Source: Geobacteraceae bacterium
GTDB lineage: Bacteria > Desulfobacterota > Desulfuromonadia > Geobacterales > DSM-12255
NCBI GenBank assembly: GCA_013377075.1
Contig: JACABD010000007.1
Coordinates: 53,893-94,143 of the forward strand
Length of the DNA: 40,251 bases
Direction: 5' to 3'
The position numbers and the translations under genes were made by a program. How positions within the stretch are numbered: the stretch's first letter is position 1; every line of letters starts with the position of its first letter. Positions 16,477 to 23,365 of the stretch are shown one piece after another. The notes below the pieces were generated by a model. It was not told the origin of the DNA. It worked only from the letters and a program-made list of their open reading frames with translations, and searched no databases.

Positions 16477-17469
16477 ATGAAATTAAAAGCCCTGTTAGCA
16501 GCTGCAGCACTCACCGCCTTTGCCACAAACGCACTGGCAGCACCGATTGTCATCAAGTTCAGCCATGTCGTTGCCCAGAACACACCGAAGGGTCAGGCAG
16601 CCGACTACTTCAAGAAGATAGCCGAGGAGCGCACCAAGGGTAAGGTAAAGATTGAGGTCTATCCCAACAGCCAGCTTTACAAGGACAAGGAAGAGATGGA
16701 AGCTCTTCAGCTGGGCGCTGTGCAGATGCTTGCACCATCCCTTGCCAAATTTGCGCCTCTTGGAGTGAAAGAGTTTGAGGTTTTCGACCTGCCGTTCATC
16801 TTTGACAGCTATGCCGATCTTCACAAGGTAACCCAGGGTCCGCTGGGTGCCAAGCTGCTGAAGAAGCTTGAGCCAAAAGGGATCGTCGGTCTTGCCTACT
16901 GGGACAACGGTTTCAAGGTGATGAGCGCCAACAAGCCGCTGAAAACGGTCGATGACTTCAAGGGCCAGAAAATGAGAATCCAGTCTTCCAAGGTTCTCGA
17001 TTCACAGATGCGCTCAATGAATGCAATCCCGCAGGTTATGGCATTCTCCGAGGTTTATCAGGCTCTCCAGACCGGCGTTGTTAATGGCACCGAGAACCCG
17101 CCGTCAAACCTCTACACTCAGAAGATGCATGAGGTACAGAAATACGTAACCCTCTCAGACCACGGCTACCTCGGCTATGCGGTTATCGTTAACAAGAAGT
17201 TCTGGGAAGGCCTGCCAGCAGACATTCGCACCGGGCTTGAGAGCGCCATGAAAGATGCTACCAAGTTCGCCAATGATGTTGCTAAGAAAGACAACGACGA
17301 AGCGCTTGCAGGTGTAAGGAAATCCGGTAAAACACAGATCATCACCCTGACTGCCGCAGAGAAGGCTGCCTGGAAAAAAACCATGGACAAGGCTCACAGG
17401 GACAATATGACCCGCATTGGCGCCGACATTGTCAAAGAAGTCTACACCGCCACCGGTTACAAGCCTTAA
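16477..17469 (+). CDS. dctP: TRAP transporter substrate-binding protein DctP
   Basis: 330 residues with a cleavable signal peptide (LLAAAALTAFATNALA before APIVIKF). The DctP fold is indicated by IKFSHVVAQNTPKGQAADYF, LQLGAVQMLAPSLAKFA, FDLPFIFDSY, the Arg-containing segment GQKMRIQSSKV that usually clamps the ligand carboxylate, and FSEVYQALQTGVVNGTENPPSN. It captures C4-dicarboxylates or similar organic acids in the periplasm and delivers them to DctQM. Start ATG 16477 is chosen over an upstream in-frame ATG (16438) because AAGGAGA (16464-16470) precedes it and the signal peptide starts there. Driven by the sigma-54 promoter at 16386-16401. The exact substrate is not readable from the sequence. 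Confidence 0.94.
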   Translation: MKLKALLAAAALTAFATNALAAPIVIKFSHVVAQNTPKGQAADYFKKIAEERTKGKVKIEVYPNSQLYKDKEEMEALQLGAVQMLAPSLAKFAPLGVKEFEVFDLPFIFDSYADLHKVTQGPLGAKLLKKLEPKGIVGLAYWDNGFKVMSANKPLKTVDDFKGQKMRIQSSKVLDSQMRSMNAIPQVMAFSEVYQALQTGVVNGTENPPSNLYTQKMHEVQKYVTLSDHGYLGYAVIVNKKFWEGLPADIRTGLESAMKDATKFANDVAKKDNDEALAGVRKSGKTQIITLTAAEKAAWKKTMDKAHRDNMTRIGADIVKEVYTATGYKP

Positions 17470-17493
17470 CCGCCCTGAGTTTTCAACTTTTGA

Positions 17494-17523
17494 GGCCGCT
17501 GCGGCCATGCAGCGGCCTTTTTA
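17494..17523 (+). terminator. Intra-operon terminator/attenuator between dctP and dctQ
   Basis: GGCCGCTG (17494-17501) and CAGCGGCC (17510-17517) form a perfect 8-bp GC-rich stem with an 8-base loop followed by five to six T. It stands 25 bases after dctP and would reduce read-through to dctQM. This fits a need for more binding protein than membrane components, and it may also protect the dctP message end. Confidence 0.82.
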
Positions 17524-17548
17524 ACGAGTTTTTTCAGGAGACTTGAAA

Positions 17549-18217
17549 ATGATGAAATACCTTGATCACCTGGAGGAATGGATCATCACCTTCCTCATAG
17601 GCGCAGCAACGCTAGTTATTTTTGTTTCCATTATCCACCGCTATGGCGCCGGGTTGCCCATTCCCGGCGTGCAGGTCTGGCTGATCCAGCTCAACCTCAG
17701 CTGGGCTCAGGAACTGTGCATCTACATGTTTGTCTGGATGGCCAAGTTCGGTGCAGCCTACGGCGTTCGTTCCGGCATCCATGTCGGCGTTGATGTGCTT
17801 GTCAACAGGCTCCCTGTGGATTGGCGCACAAAAGGTGTGATGGTCTCCATCGTCTGCGGAACCATTTTCACCGGCATCATCGGCACCCTGGGCGCCACAT
17901 TTGTCTGGGAGAACGGTATGCACTACGCCGTCTATACATTGCTGGGGATAGGTGTGGGTGATGTGCCGCAGGGGCCGACCACTCCGGATCTGGAGTGGCC
18001 GACATGGGTCATCTACTCGGCAGTGCCGCTCGGTTCCTACCTGATGTGCTTCCGTTTCATGCAGGTCGGCTATCGCTTTCTCAAAACTGGCCACCTGCCG
18101 AAACATAATGAAACCCATGTTGAAGGACTGGAGGACGTAGTGGAGGACATACCGGGAGCTTTGCATGACCCGATAAGACATGACGACGCGGTTATCGATG
18201 GGGGTAAAACAAAATGA
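17549..18217 (+). CDS. dctQ: TRAP transporter small membrane subunit DctQ
   Basis: 222 residues with four membrane segments (WIITFLIGAATLVIFVSII, the ELCIYMFVWMAKFGAAYGV region, MVSIVCGTIFTGIIGTLGA and WVIYSAVPLGSYLMCFRFM) and the family signature SWAQELCIYMFVWMAKFGAA. DctQ is an obligate partner of DctM in the inner membrane. ATG 17549 follows AGGAG (17536-17540) at good spacing; a TTG six bases earlier is less likely. The C-terminal 40 residues are acidic and soluble, longer than in short DctQ forms. Its TGA overlaps the dctM ATG (ATGA). Confidence 0.9.
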   Translation: MMKYLDHLEEWIITFLIGAATLVIFVSIIHRYGAGLPIPGVQVWLIQLNLSWAQELCIYMFVWMAKFGAAYGVRSGIHVGVDVLVNRLPVDWRTKGVMVSIVCGTIFTGIIGTLGATFVWENGMHYAVYTLLGIGVGDVPQGPTTPDLEWPTWVIYSAVPLGSYLMCFRFMQVGYRFLKTGHLPKHNETHVEGLEDVVEDIPGALHDPIRHDDAVIDGGKTK

Positions 18218-19608
18218 GCACAGCTGAAGAGACATTAAATGTCATACCTCCCATGAGTAAACCCCGCGCCGCCGCCTGGTTAATCGGGATTTCAACGGTT
18301 CTGATCGGTGTCAGTCTCTACTTCGGCAATGTCGGCATTGTTTTCGCGCTACTTTTGGCGCTGATGCTGACCGGCGTGCCGGTTTCCATCGCCCTCGGAC
18401 TGACTGTCCTCACCTTCCTTTTTCTCCTGACCAACGTGCCGATCGAAGCGGTGGCATTAAAACTGTTCACCGGCATAGAAAAATTCGAAATCATGGCCAT
18501 TCCCTTCTTCATCCTGGCCGGTAATTTCCTTACCCACGGAGGCGTGGCTAAGCGGATGATCAACTTTGCCACCAGTATGATCGGCCATCTTCACGGCGGG
18601 CTCGGACTTGCAGGCATCATCGCCTGCGCCATGTTTGCCCTGGTCTGCGGCTCCAGCGTCGCTACGGTAGTGGCGATCGGTTCGATCATACTTCCTGCCA
18701 TGGTAAAGCAAGGGTATCCAAAGCGCTTTGGCGCCGGCATCATTATTTGTGCCGGCTCCCTGGGCATCCTGATGCTCCCCTCAATCCCCAAGGTGGTCTA
18801 CGCCATTGCCACCAATACGTCCATCGGCGCTCTCTTTGTTGCCGGTCTGTTGCCGGGCATACTACTTACAATCATGCTCTGCGTCGTCACCTGGTATATA
18901 GCCAAAAAACGTGGCTACATACGCCTGCCAAAAGCCACCTGGGGTGAGCGATTCATCGCTTTTCGCCAGAGTGTCTGGGGTCTGATGCTGGTGGTTATCA
19001 TTGTCGGCGGCATATACTCTGGCATCTTCACCGCCACCGAGGCAGCCGCCATGAGTGCAGTCTACGCCTTCTTCATCTCCGTCTTTATCTACAAGGATAT
19101 GGGGATGAAAGACGTTCCCAGGGTACTCTTGAACTCGGCCAACCTGAGCGCCATGCTGCTCTATATCATCACCAACGCGGTGCTCTTCTCGTTCCTCATG
19201 TCCCACGAGAATATCCCCCAAGCCATGGCAGACTGGATTCTCGGCAAGGATCTGGGGGTTGTCACTTTCCTGATCTTCGTTAACGTGGTGCTGCTCCTTG
19301 CAGGCAATGTCATGGAACCATCCTCCATCATCCTGATATTTGCGCCAATCCTCTTCCCTGCTGCCATGCGCCTCGGCATCGATCCGGTACACTTCGGTAT
19401 CCTCATTGACGCCAACATGGAAGTGGGACTTTGTCATCCGCCGGTCGGCCTGAACCTTTACGTGGCCAGCGGCATCTCGAAACTCAGCATTTCGGAGCTT
19501 ACGGTGGCTGTCTTGCCCTGGTTAAGTACCATGATTGTGTTTCTCATCATTGTCACCTACTGGCCGTCGCTATCGATCTGGCTGCCGAAAATAATGGGAA
19601 TGATGTAG
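18214..19608 (+). CDS. dctM: TRAP transporter large membrane subunit DctM
   Basis: 464 residues, about 12-13 membrane segments. It is the ion-coupled permease of the TRAP system, moving the acid inward with sodium. Family segments include VPVSIALGLTVL, FEIMAIPFFILAGNFLTHGG, GSLGILMLPSIPKVVYAIATNTS, FTATEAAAMSAVYAFF and DPVHFGILIDANMEVGLCHPPVGLNLYVASGI (partly quoted as MEVGLCHPPVGLNLYVASG). In many relatives the first conserved loop reads IPPSIPMIVY; here it is MLPSIPKVVY, so a lysine sits near the usual substrate/ion site. The N terminus carries about 20 extra polar residues. Overlaps dctQ by four bases. Confidence 0.92.
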   Translation: MSTAEETLNVIPPMSKPRAAAWLIGISTVLIGVSLYFGNVGIVFALLLALMLTGVPVSIALGLTVLTFLFLLTNVPIEAVALKLFTGIEKFEIMAIPFFILAGNFLTHGGVAKRMINFATSMIGHLHGGLGLAGIIACAMFALVCGSSVATVVAIGSIILPAMVKQGYPKRFGAGIIICAGSLGILMLPSIPKVVYAIATNTSIGALFVAGLLPGILLTIMLCVVTWYIAKKRGYIRLPKATWGERFIAFRQSVWGLMLVVIIVGGIYSGIFTATEAAAMSAVYAFFISVFIYKDMGMKDVPRVLLNSANLSAMLLYIITNAVLFSFLMSHENIPQAMADWILGKDLGVVTFLIFVNVVLLLAGNVMEPSSIILIFAPILFPAAMRLGIDPVHFGILIDANMEVGLCHPPVGLNLYVASGISKLSISELTVAVLPWLSTMIVFLIIVTYWPSLSIWLPKIMGMM

Positions 19609-19926
19609 ATGCAAGATCATCTGCTCATTTATGTGATTGTCGTTTTGAATGCATTCTGCCAGCTCTTGCTGATATGGAGCCTGAAAAAACTCGGCAATAA
19701 AAGATTCCATTTTATGGCAGCGGCCATACTTCTTCCGTTGTTTACGGCAATCTTCATGAGGGGCATGGTTGCAACGGGGCTGATACACGGACATCTTGCA
19801 GATCAGTCCCAGTTCGAACAGATTCTTACAAAAGTAACTGGTGGTTTGCTGGTGGCCGCACCATGGCTGACAACCCTGGCGGCAATTCTTTATCGAAGAC
19901 GGATGAAAATTGCTTTGAATACGTAG
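19609..19926 (+). CDS. Small three-helix membrane protein coupled to dctM
   Basis: 105 residues with three hydrophobic segments (LIYVIVVLNAFCQLLLIWSL, FMAAAILLPLFTAIFM, LLVAAPWLTTLAAILY) and a basic C-terminal tail (RRRMKIALNT). Its ATG follows the dctM TAG with no gap, so it must be translated by coupling or from SD sequence inside dctM. A strong terminator follows seven bases after the stop, so it is the last gene of the TRAP operon. I do not recognise a family. An accessory or regulatory subunit of the TRAP transporter is a guess from position only. Confidence 0.7.
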   Translation: MQDHLLIYVIVVLNAFCQLLLIWSLKKLGNKRFHFMAAAILLPLFTAIFMRGMVATGLIHGHLADQSQFEQILTKVTGGLLVAAPWLTTLAAILYRRRMKIALNT

Positions 19927-19932
19927 AATCAA

Positions 19933-19957
19933 GGGTCTGCCTCGGCAGGCCCTTTTT
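19933..19957 (+). terminator. Rho-independent terminator of the TRAP operon
   Basis: GGGTCTGC (19933-19940) pairs with GCAGGCCC (19945-19952) through one G-T pair around a CTCG tetraloop, followed by TTTTTAT. Confidence 0.9.
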
Positions 19958-19982
19958 ATTTCCCTTCAGAGCATCTGTCGGC

Positions 19983-19988
19983 TATAAT
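19983..19988 (+). promoter_or_regulatory. Possible -10 element of nhaD
   Basis: A perfect TATAAT lies 10 bases before the nhaD ATG, with no good -35 partner (TTCCCT at 17-base spacing). If used, the message would have a leader of only about four bases, consistent with the absence of a clear Shine-Dalgarno. Weak evidence. Confidence 0.35.
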
Positions 19989-19998
19989 TTCCACACTT

Positions 19999-21285
19999 AT
20001 GCTCGCAACCCTTGTCATAATTTTTGCCCTCACCTATGCAGCCATCGTCCTCGAACATCCGCTCAAGGTGAACAAATCCGCCTCTGCACTCATCGGCGCC
20101 GGACTCCTCTGGACCATATACGCTGTTGCAATCCCTGATCAGATTCTGGTGAACGAGCATCTGGCAATATCACTCACCGGAGCCGCCCAGATCGTCTTCT
20201 TCCTTATGGGCGCCATGACCATTGTCGAAGTAATTGACGCCCATAACGGCTTTGAGGTCATCACATCGCGGATCAGGACTGACAGCCTGTCCACCCTTCT
20301 CTGGCAGACCGGTTTTGTCACATTTTTTCTTAGCGCCGTCCTTGATAACCTTACCACTGCAATAGTCATGATCTCCCTGATGAAAAAGCTGTTGGGTAAA
20401 GATGAAGACCGCCTCTACTTTGCCGGGATAATTGTCATCTCTGCAAATGCTGGTGGCGCATGGTCTCCCATCGGCGATGTCACCACCACCATGCTCTGGA
20501 TCGGAGGCCAGGTAACCGCCATCCCCATCATGAAAGGACTCTTCCTCGCCTCCCTTGTCAACATGCTGCTGCCACTGGCTATTGCCAGCTACATTTTCAG
20601 GGGGGAGAGTGTGACTCCGCCTGTGAAGCGCCGTGCAGAGGTGGATCAGGTCAAAGCAACCCCGTTCGAGCAGAACCTGATGTTTGTCATGGGGCTGGGC
20701 ATCCTCATCTGCGTACCGATCTTCAAAAGCATCACCCACCTCCCCCCATTTCTCGGAATTCTCTTTGGCCTTGGGATTCTATGGCTTACCGGTGAACTCA
20801 TTCATAGCAGAAAAGATGAGGAGATAAGGGAGCAGCTGACCATTGCACGGGCACTCAAGCAGATTGACCTGAGTTCCATTGTATTCTTCACCGCCATTCT
20901 CCTTGCAGTGGCAACCCTTGAGCATAGCCATATTCTCACCAGCCTTGCCACCTGGCTGGAGAGGACTGTGGGCCAACAGGAGGTTATTGTCACCCTCATC
21001 GGCCTTGCCAGCGCAGTTATCGACAATGTACCGCTGGTTGCAGCATCCATGGGGATGTACAGCCTCGCCCAGCACCCGGCAGACAGCTTTCTCTGGGAGT
21101 TTATCGCCTACTGCGCCGGCACCGGGGGCTCAATTCTGATAATCGGCTCTGCTGCCGGGGTTGTGGCAATGGGGCTGGAAAAGATAAGTTTCTTCTGGTA
21201 CCTGCGCAGGATAAGCTGGCTCGCCCTGCTTGGCTATTTTGCCGGAATAGCTGCCTGCATCCTGCAATATCGCCTGACAGTTTAA
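19999..21285 (+). CDS. nhaD: NhaD-type Na+/H+ antiporter
   Basis: 428 residues, about 12-13 membrane segments. NhaD/IT-superfamily segments are visible: YAAIVLEHPLKVNKSASALIG, FFLMGAMTIVEVIDAHNGF, LSAVLDNLTTAIVMISLM, SANAGGAWSPIGDVTTTMLW and SAVIDNVPLVAASMGMYS. The two half-site motifs with conserved aspartate-asparagine pairs (DNLTT and DNVPL) are both intact. The family expels sodium in exchange for protons. In this setting it may maintain the sodium gradient that a TRAP transporter uses, which is inference. It has its own transcription unit after the TRAP terminator. Start ATG 19999 begins directly with the first helix. Confidence 0.9.
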   Translation: MLATLVIIFALTYAAIVLEHPLKVNKSASALIGAGLLWTIYAVAIPDQILVNEHLAISLTGAAQIVFFLMGAMTIVEVIDAHNGFEVITSRIRTDSLSTLLWQTGFVTFFLSAVLDNLTTAIVMISLMKKLLGKDEDRLYFAGIIVISANAGGAWSPIGDVTTTMLWIGGQVTAIPIMKGLFLASLVNMLLPLAIASYIFRGESVTPPVKRRAEVDQVKATPFEQNLMFVMGLGILICVPIFKSITHLPPFLGILFGLGILWLTGELIHSRKDEEIREQLTIARALKQIDLSSIVFFTAILLAVATLEHSHILTSLATWLERTVGQQEVIVTLIGLASAVIDNVPLVAASMGMYSLAQHPADSFLWEFIAYCAGTGGSILIIGSAAGVVAMGLEKISFFWYLRRISWLALLGYFAGIAACILQYRLTV

Positions 21286-21348
21286 TTCTAAGCGATAAGA
21301 AACCAATCCTCCATTCGGCACTATCATCCAAAACGACGTTCCCACCCG

Positions 21349-21374
21349 TTGACAATCACTTTTGCCAATCAACA
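21349..21374 (+). repeat. 26-bp direct repeat, copy 1 (TTGACA...TTGCCAAT)
   Basis: This element begins TTGACAATCAC and continues TTTTGCCAATC; it matches copy 2 at 21 of 26 positions. TTGACA with AACAAT 16 bases later could act as a weak promoter. A TTGCCAAT core is shared by both copies. Confidence 0.55.
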
Positions 21375-21454
21375 ATTTTAATATCGTCTTCGATTTTCTG
21401 GGCAACGTGAGGTGTCAAACCTGATACATTTTAACAAAAATTACTACCAGCACC

Positions 21455-21482
21455 TTGACAAGCAGTATTGCCAATTTACACT
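21455..21482 (+). promoter_or_regulatory. 26-bp direct repeat, copy 2, with sigma-70-like promoter
   Basis: This copy begins TTGACAAGCAG and continues TATTGCCAATT. TTGACA (21455-21460) and TACACT (21477-21482) are 16 bases apart, giving a plausible promoter about 80 bases before the barrel gene. The repeat core TTGCCAAT would lie between -35 and -10, where a regulator could block or reshape RNA polymerase binding. Confidence 0.5.
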
Positions 21483-21567
21483 TAAACTCAACTCTCACTT
21501 TACCCTAGCAACCATAATGAATCATCTGGCAATTTGCTGCTTCAACCTTTAAACAAAGGGGACAAAT

Positions 21568-22884
21568 ATGAATATGACCTTAGCCAAGCCAATTTTATTA
21601 CTCTCTATCGTCTTGCTTCCCTCCGCCCTAAGTGCAGCCGAAATCTCCATTGATTCAAACACCATTTTCCGCATTGAAAAACGTGACATGATAGGTTCAG
21701 GAAAAGACACTATCATGCCTGCGACCGAATTTATCGGTTTTGACGCCAACAGGCTTGCTGATACCAACCTGTCATTCCATTTTTATGGCTGGGGGCGAAT
21801 GGATCTGAAAGACAAGAGTTATAATGATGACAATGCTGACGCCGGATTCACATACGGATATCTCCGCTACCGCTTTAATTCAGCAAATGCAGATGTTAGA
21901 GCCGGTCGTTTTTTTGTTCACGAAGGCATTGTCAATGAACAGGTCGACGGTGTCAGCGCAAGGACAGACCTACCATTAGGCTTCGGCATCTCGGCGTTCG
22001 GAGGCGCTCCGGTACATGGAGAGAATCTTTATCGGGAGAATAGTGACGGCAAAGGAGATAGCGTCGTCGGTGGAAGACTCAACTACCGCTTCAAAGGGAT
22101 TCTCGACCTTGGAGTTTCAACCGTATATGAAGGCAAGACACCTGATCTGCTCTACCATACCAACGGAGAGCACCGTCTGGTTGGCGGCGACATCTGGCTC
22201 ACACCGATCTCCTGGTTCGAACTGATCGGCCACACGAGCTATAACACAAAAACATCAACAGTTGCAGAACACTCCTACCTGGCAAACATCCGCCCCCTGA
22301 AGCGCCTTACACTAAGTGCTCAATACAACGAATCTGACGATCAGAGTCTCTTTTACTCATGGGCCGCATTTTCCGGTGCAGCACTGCCATCCGGTAGCAA
22401 AACAAGAACTGCTGCAACTACAGTTTCCTATGAATTCAGCAAGAACGTGGAAGCATCGACAGATTTCAAGCATTACAAGCGGGACAAGGGTGAAGCTGAA
22501 CGTTATGGCGGTAATCTCAAATTCAAGTTCATGGAAAACAGTTTACGCACAGGCATCGGTTATCACTACCTGCGTGCCGGAGAAGGGTTTGCCATAGATA
22601 GCAACCCTACCGCTTCTTATCAGGAAGCACGAACTTATGCCATGTACGATTCGAAAACGTACTTCACTGCAATAGACCTGATTGGGCAGTTCTTCAAGAA
22701 CAAGGTCTACAACAAGAGCAACGCTCTTGAGGGCAGAGTCTCCATCGGCTACCACATCACACCTACACTGGCAGTTTCGGGTGACATAAGCTGCGGCAAA
22801 AACCCTGAATTCACTTCGGAGACAAAAGGTCTGATCAGACTTACATATAATCCTGTCTTTGACGGCAAAGGAGATAAAAAATGA
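21568..22884 (+). CDS. Outer-membrane beta-barrel of a porin-cytochrome conduit
   Basis: 438 residues with a signal peptide (PILLLSIVLLPSALSA, cleavage before AEIS). The rest alternates hydrophobic and polar residues with many short aromatic-rich strands (LSFHFYGWGRMDL, FTYGYLRYRF, VVGGRLNYRFKGIL, SLFYSWAAFSG, LRTGIGYHYLRAG, ALEGRVSIGYHI), typical of a barrel of about 18-22 strands. No conserved enzyme motif is present. Two multiheme lipoprotein genes follow with overlap or an 8-bp gap, the arrangement known for Geobacter porin-cytochrome conduits such as the ext and omb-oma-omc clusters. It probably forms the pore through which cytochrome hemes span the outer membrane. AAAGGGGA precedes ATG 21568. 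Confidence 0.83.
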   Translation: MNMTLAKPILLLSIVLLPSALSAAEISIDSNTIFRIEKRDMIGSGKDTIMPATEFIGFDANRLADTNLSFHFYGWGRMDLKDKSYNDDNADAGFTYGYLRYRFNSANADVRAGRFFVHEGIVNEQVDGVSARTDLPLGFGISAFGGAPVHGENLYRENSDGKGDSVVGGRLNYRFKGILDLGVSTVYEGKTPDLLYHTNGEHRLVGGDIWLTPISWFELIGHTSYNTKTSTVAEHSYLANIRPLKRLTLSAQYNESDDQSLFYSWAAFSGAALPSGSKTRTAATTVSYEFSKNVEASTDFKHYKRDKGEAERYGGNLKFKFMENSLRTGIGYHYLRAGEGFAIDSNPTASYQEARTYAMYDSKTYFTAIDLIGQFFKNKVYNKSNALEGRVSIGYHITPTLAVSGDISCGKNPEFTSETKGLIRLTYNPVFDGKGDKK

Positions 22885-23357
22885 ACCTGTTACGACTGAG
22901 TACCCTTGTATTTGCCATCATCGCCATGATCGTGACTTTAGCTGCATGCGCCCAGATGAACAGCATGAAAAGTCTCCCTTCTGCGCACCCTGAATCACTG
23001 GCAATCGGCCAGCAGGCAGACTGCTCCGAGTGTCATGACGATCAGCAGAAAGGAACTCTTAAGGCAATCCCCTACTTCAGCCATTCAAAATCTTTTGTAG
23101 ATAACCATCGTTTTTATGCTGCCAATGATAACCGCCTCTGCATAGTCTGCCACAAAGAATCTTTCTGTGCCGATTGCCATACAAACAAGGTCGAGATGAA
23201 ACCTTCGACCAAATACGGTTATCGTCCGGACAGAGAGATGCCCCATCTTGGCGACTTCATGGTGCTTCACAGGATTGAAGGGAAGCTGGATCCGGCGAGC
23301 TGCTACCGCTGTCATGGTAGAGCCAACAACGAGCGCTGCAGCAGTTGCCATAGATAG
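22881..23357 (+). CDS. Five-heme lipoprotein c-type cytochrome
   Basis: 158 residues. The lipoprotein signal ends LAAC (C23). Five CXXCH motifs follow: C48SECH, C87IVCH, C96ADCH, C141YRCH, C153SSCH. Extra histidines (H68, H76, H122, H130) are available as distal ligands. Heme spacing is uneven: a close pair at 87/96 and another at 141/153. The ATG overlaps the barrel stop (ATGA), so barrel and cytochrome are made in step. Probably the periplasm-side cytochrome that feeds electrons into the barrel, by analogy with the small cytochromes of other conduits. Confidence 0.92.
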   Translation: MNLLRLSTLVFAIIAMIVTLAACAQMNSMKSLPSAHPESLAIGQQADCSECHDDQQKGTLKAIPYFSHSKSFVDNHRFYAANDNRLCIVCHKESFCADCHTNKVEMKPSTKYGYRPDREMPHLGDFMVLHRIEGKLDPASCYRCHGRANNERCSSCHR

Positions 23358-23365
23358 GAGGAATT

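Larger units (their letters stand above)
21286..21567 (+). promoter_or_regulatory. Upstream region of the porin-cytochrome cluster
   Basis: These 282 AT-rich bases contain no gene. They hold two imperfect copies of a 26-bp element described separately, each starting with a perfect TTGACA, and a purine-rich Shine-Dalgarno (AAAGGGGA, about 21555-21562) before the barrel gene. No sigma-54 promoter with correct spacing was found. Confidence 0.6.

Noticed and set aside
17612-18235. 207-codon frame antisense to dctQ
   Set aside because: A shadow of the dctQ/dctM coding pattern with His/Asp-rich, low-sense composition.
21527-21542. CTGGCAATTTGCTGC as a sigma-54 promoter for the conduit operon
   Set aside because: GG and GC are nine bases apart instead of ten and the only closer GC gives six; spacing is critical for sigma-54.
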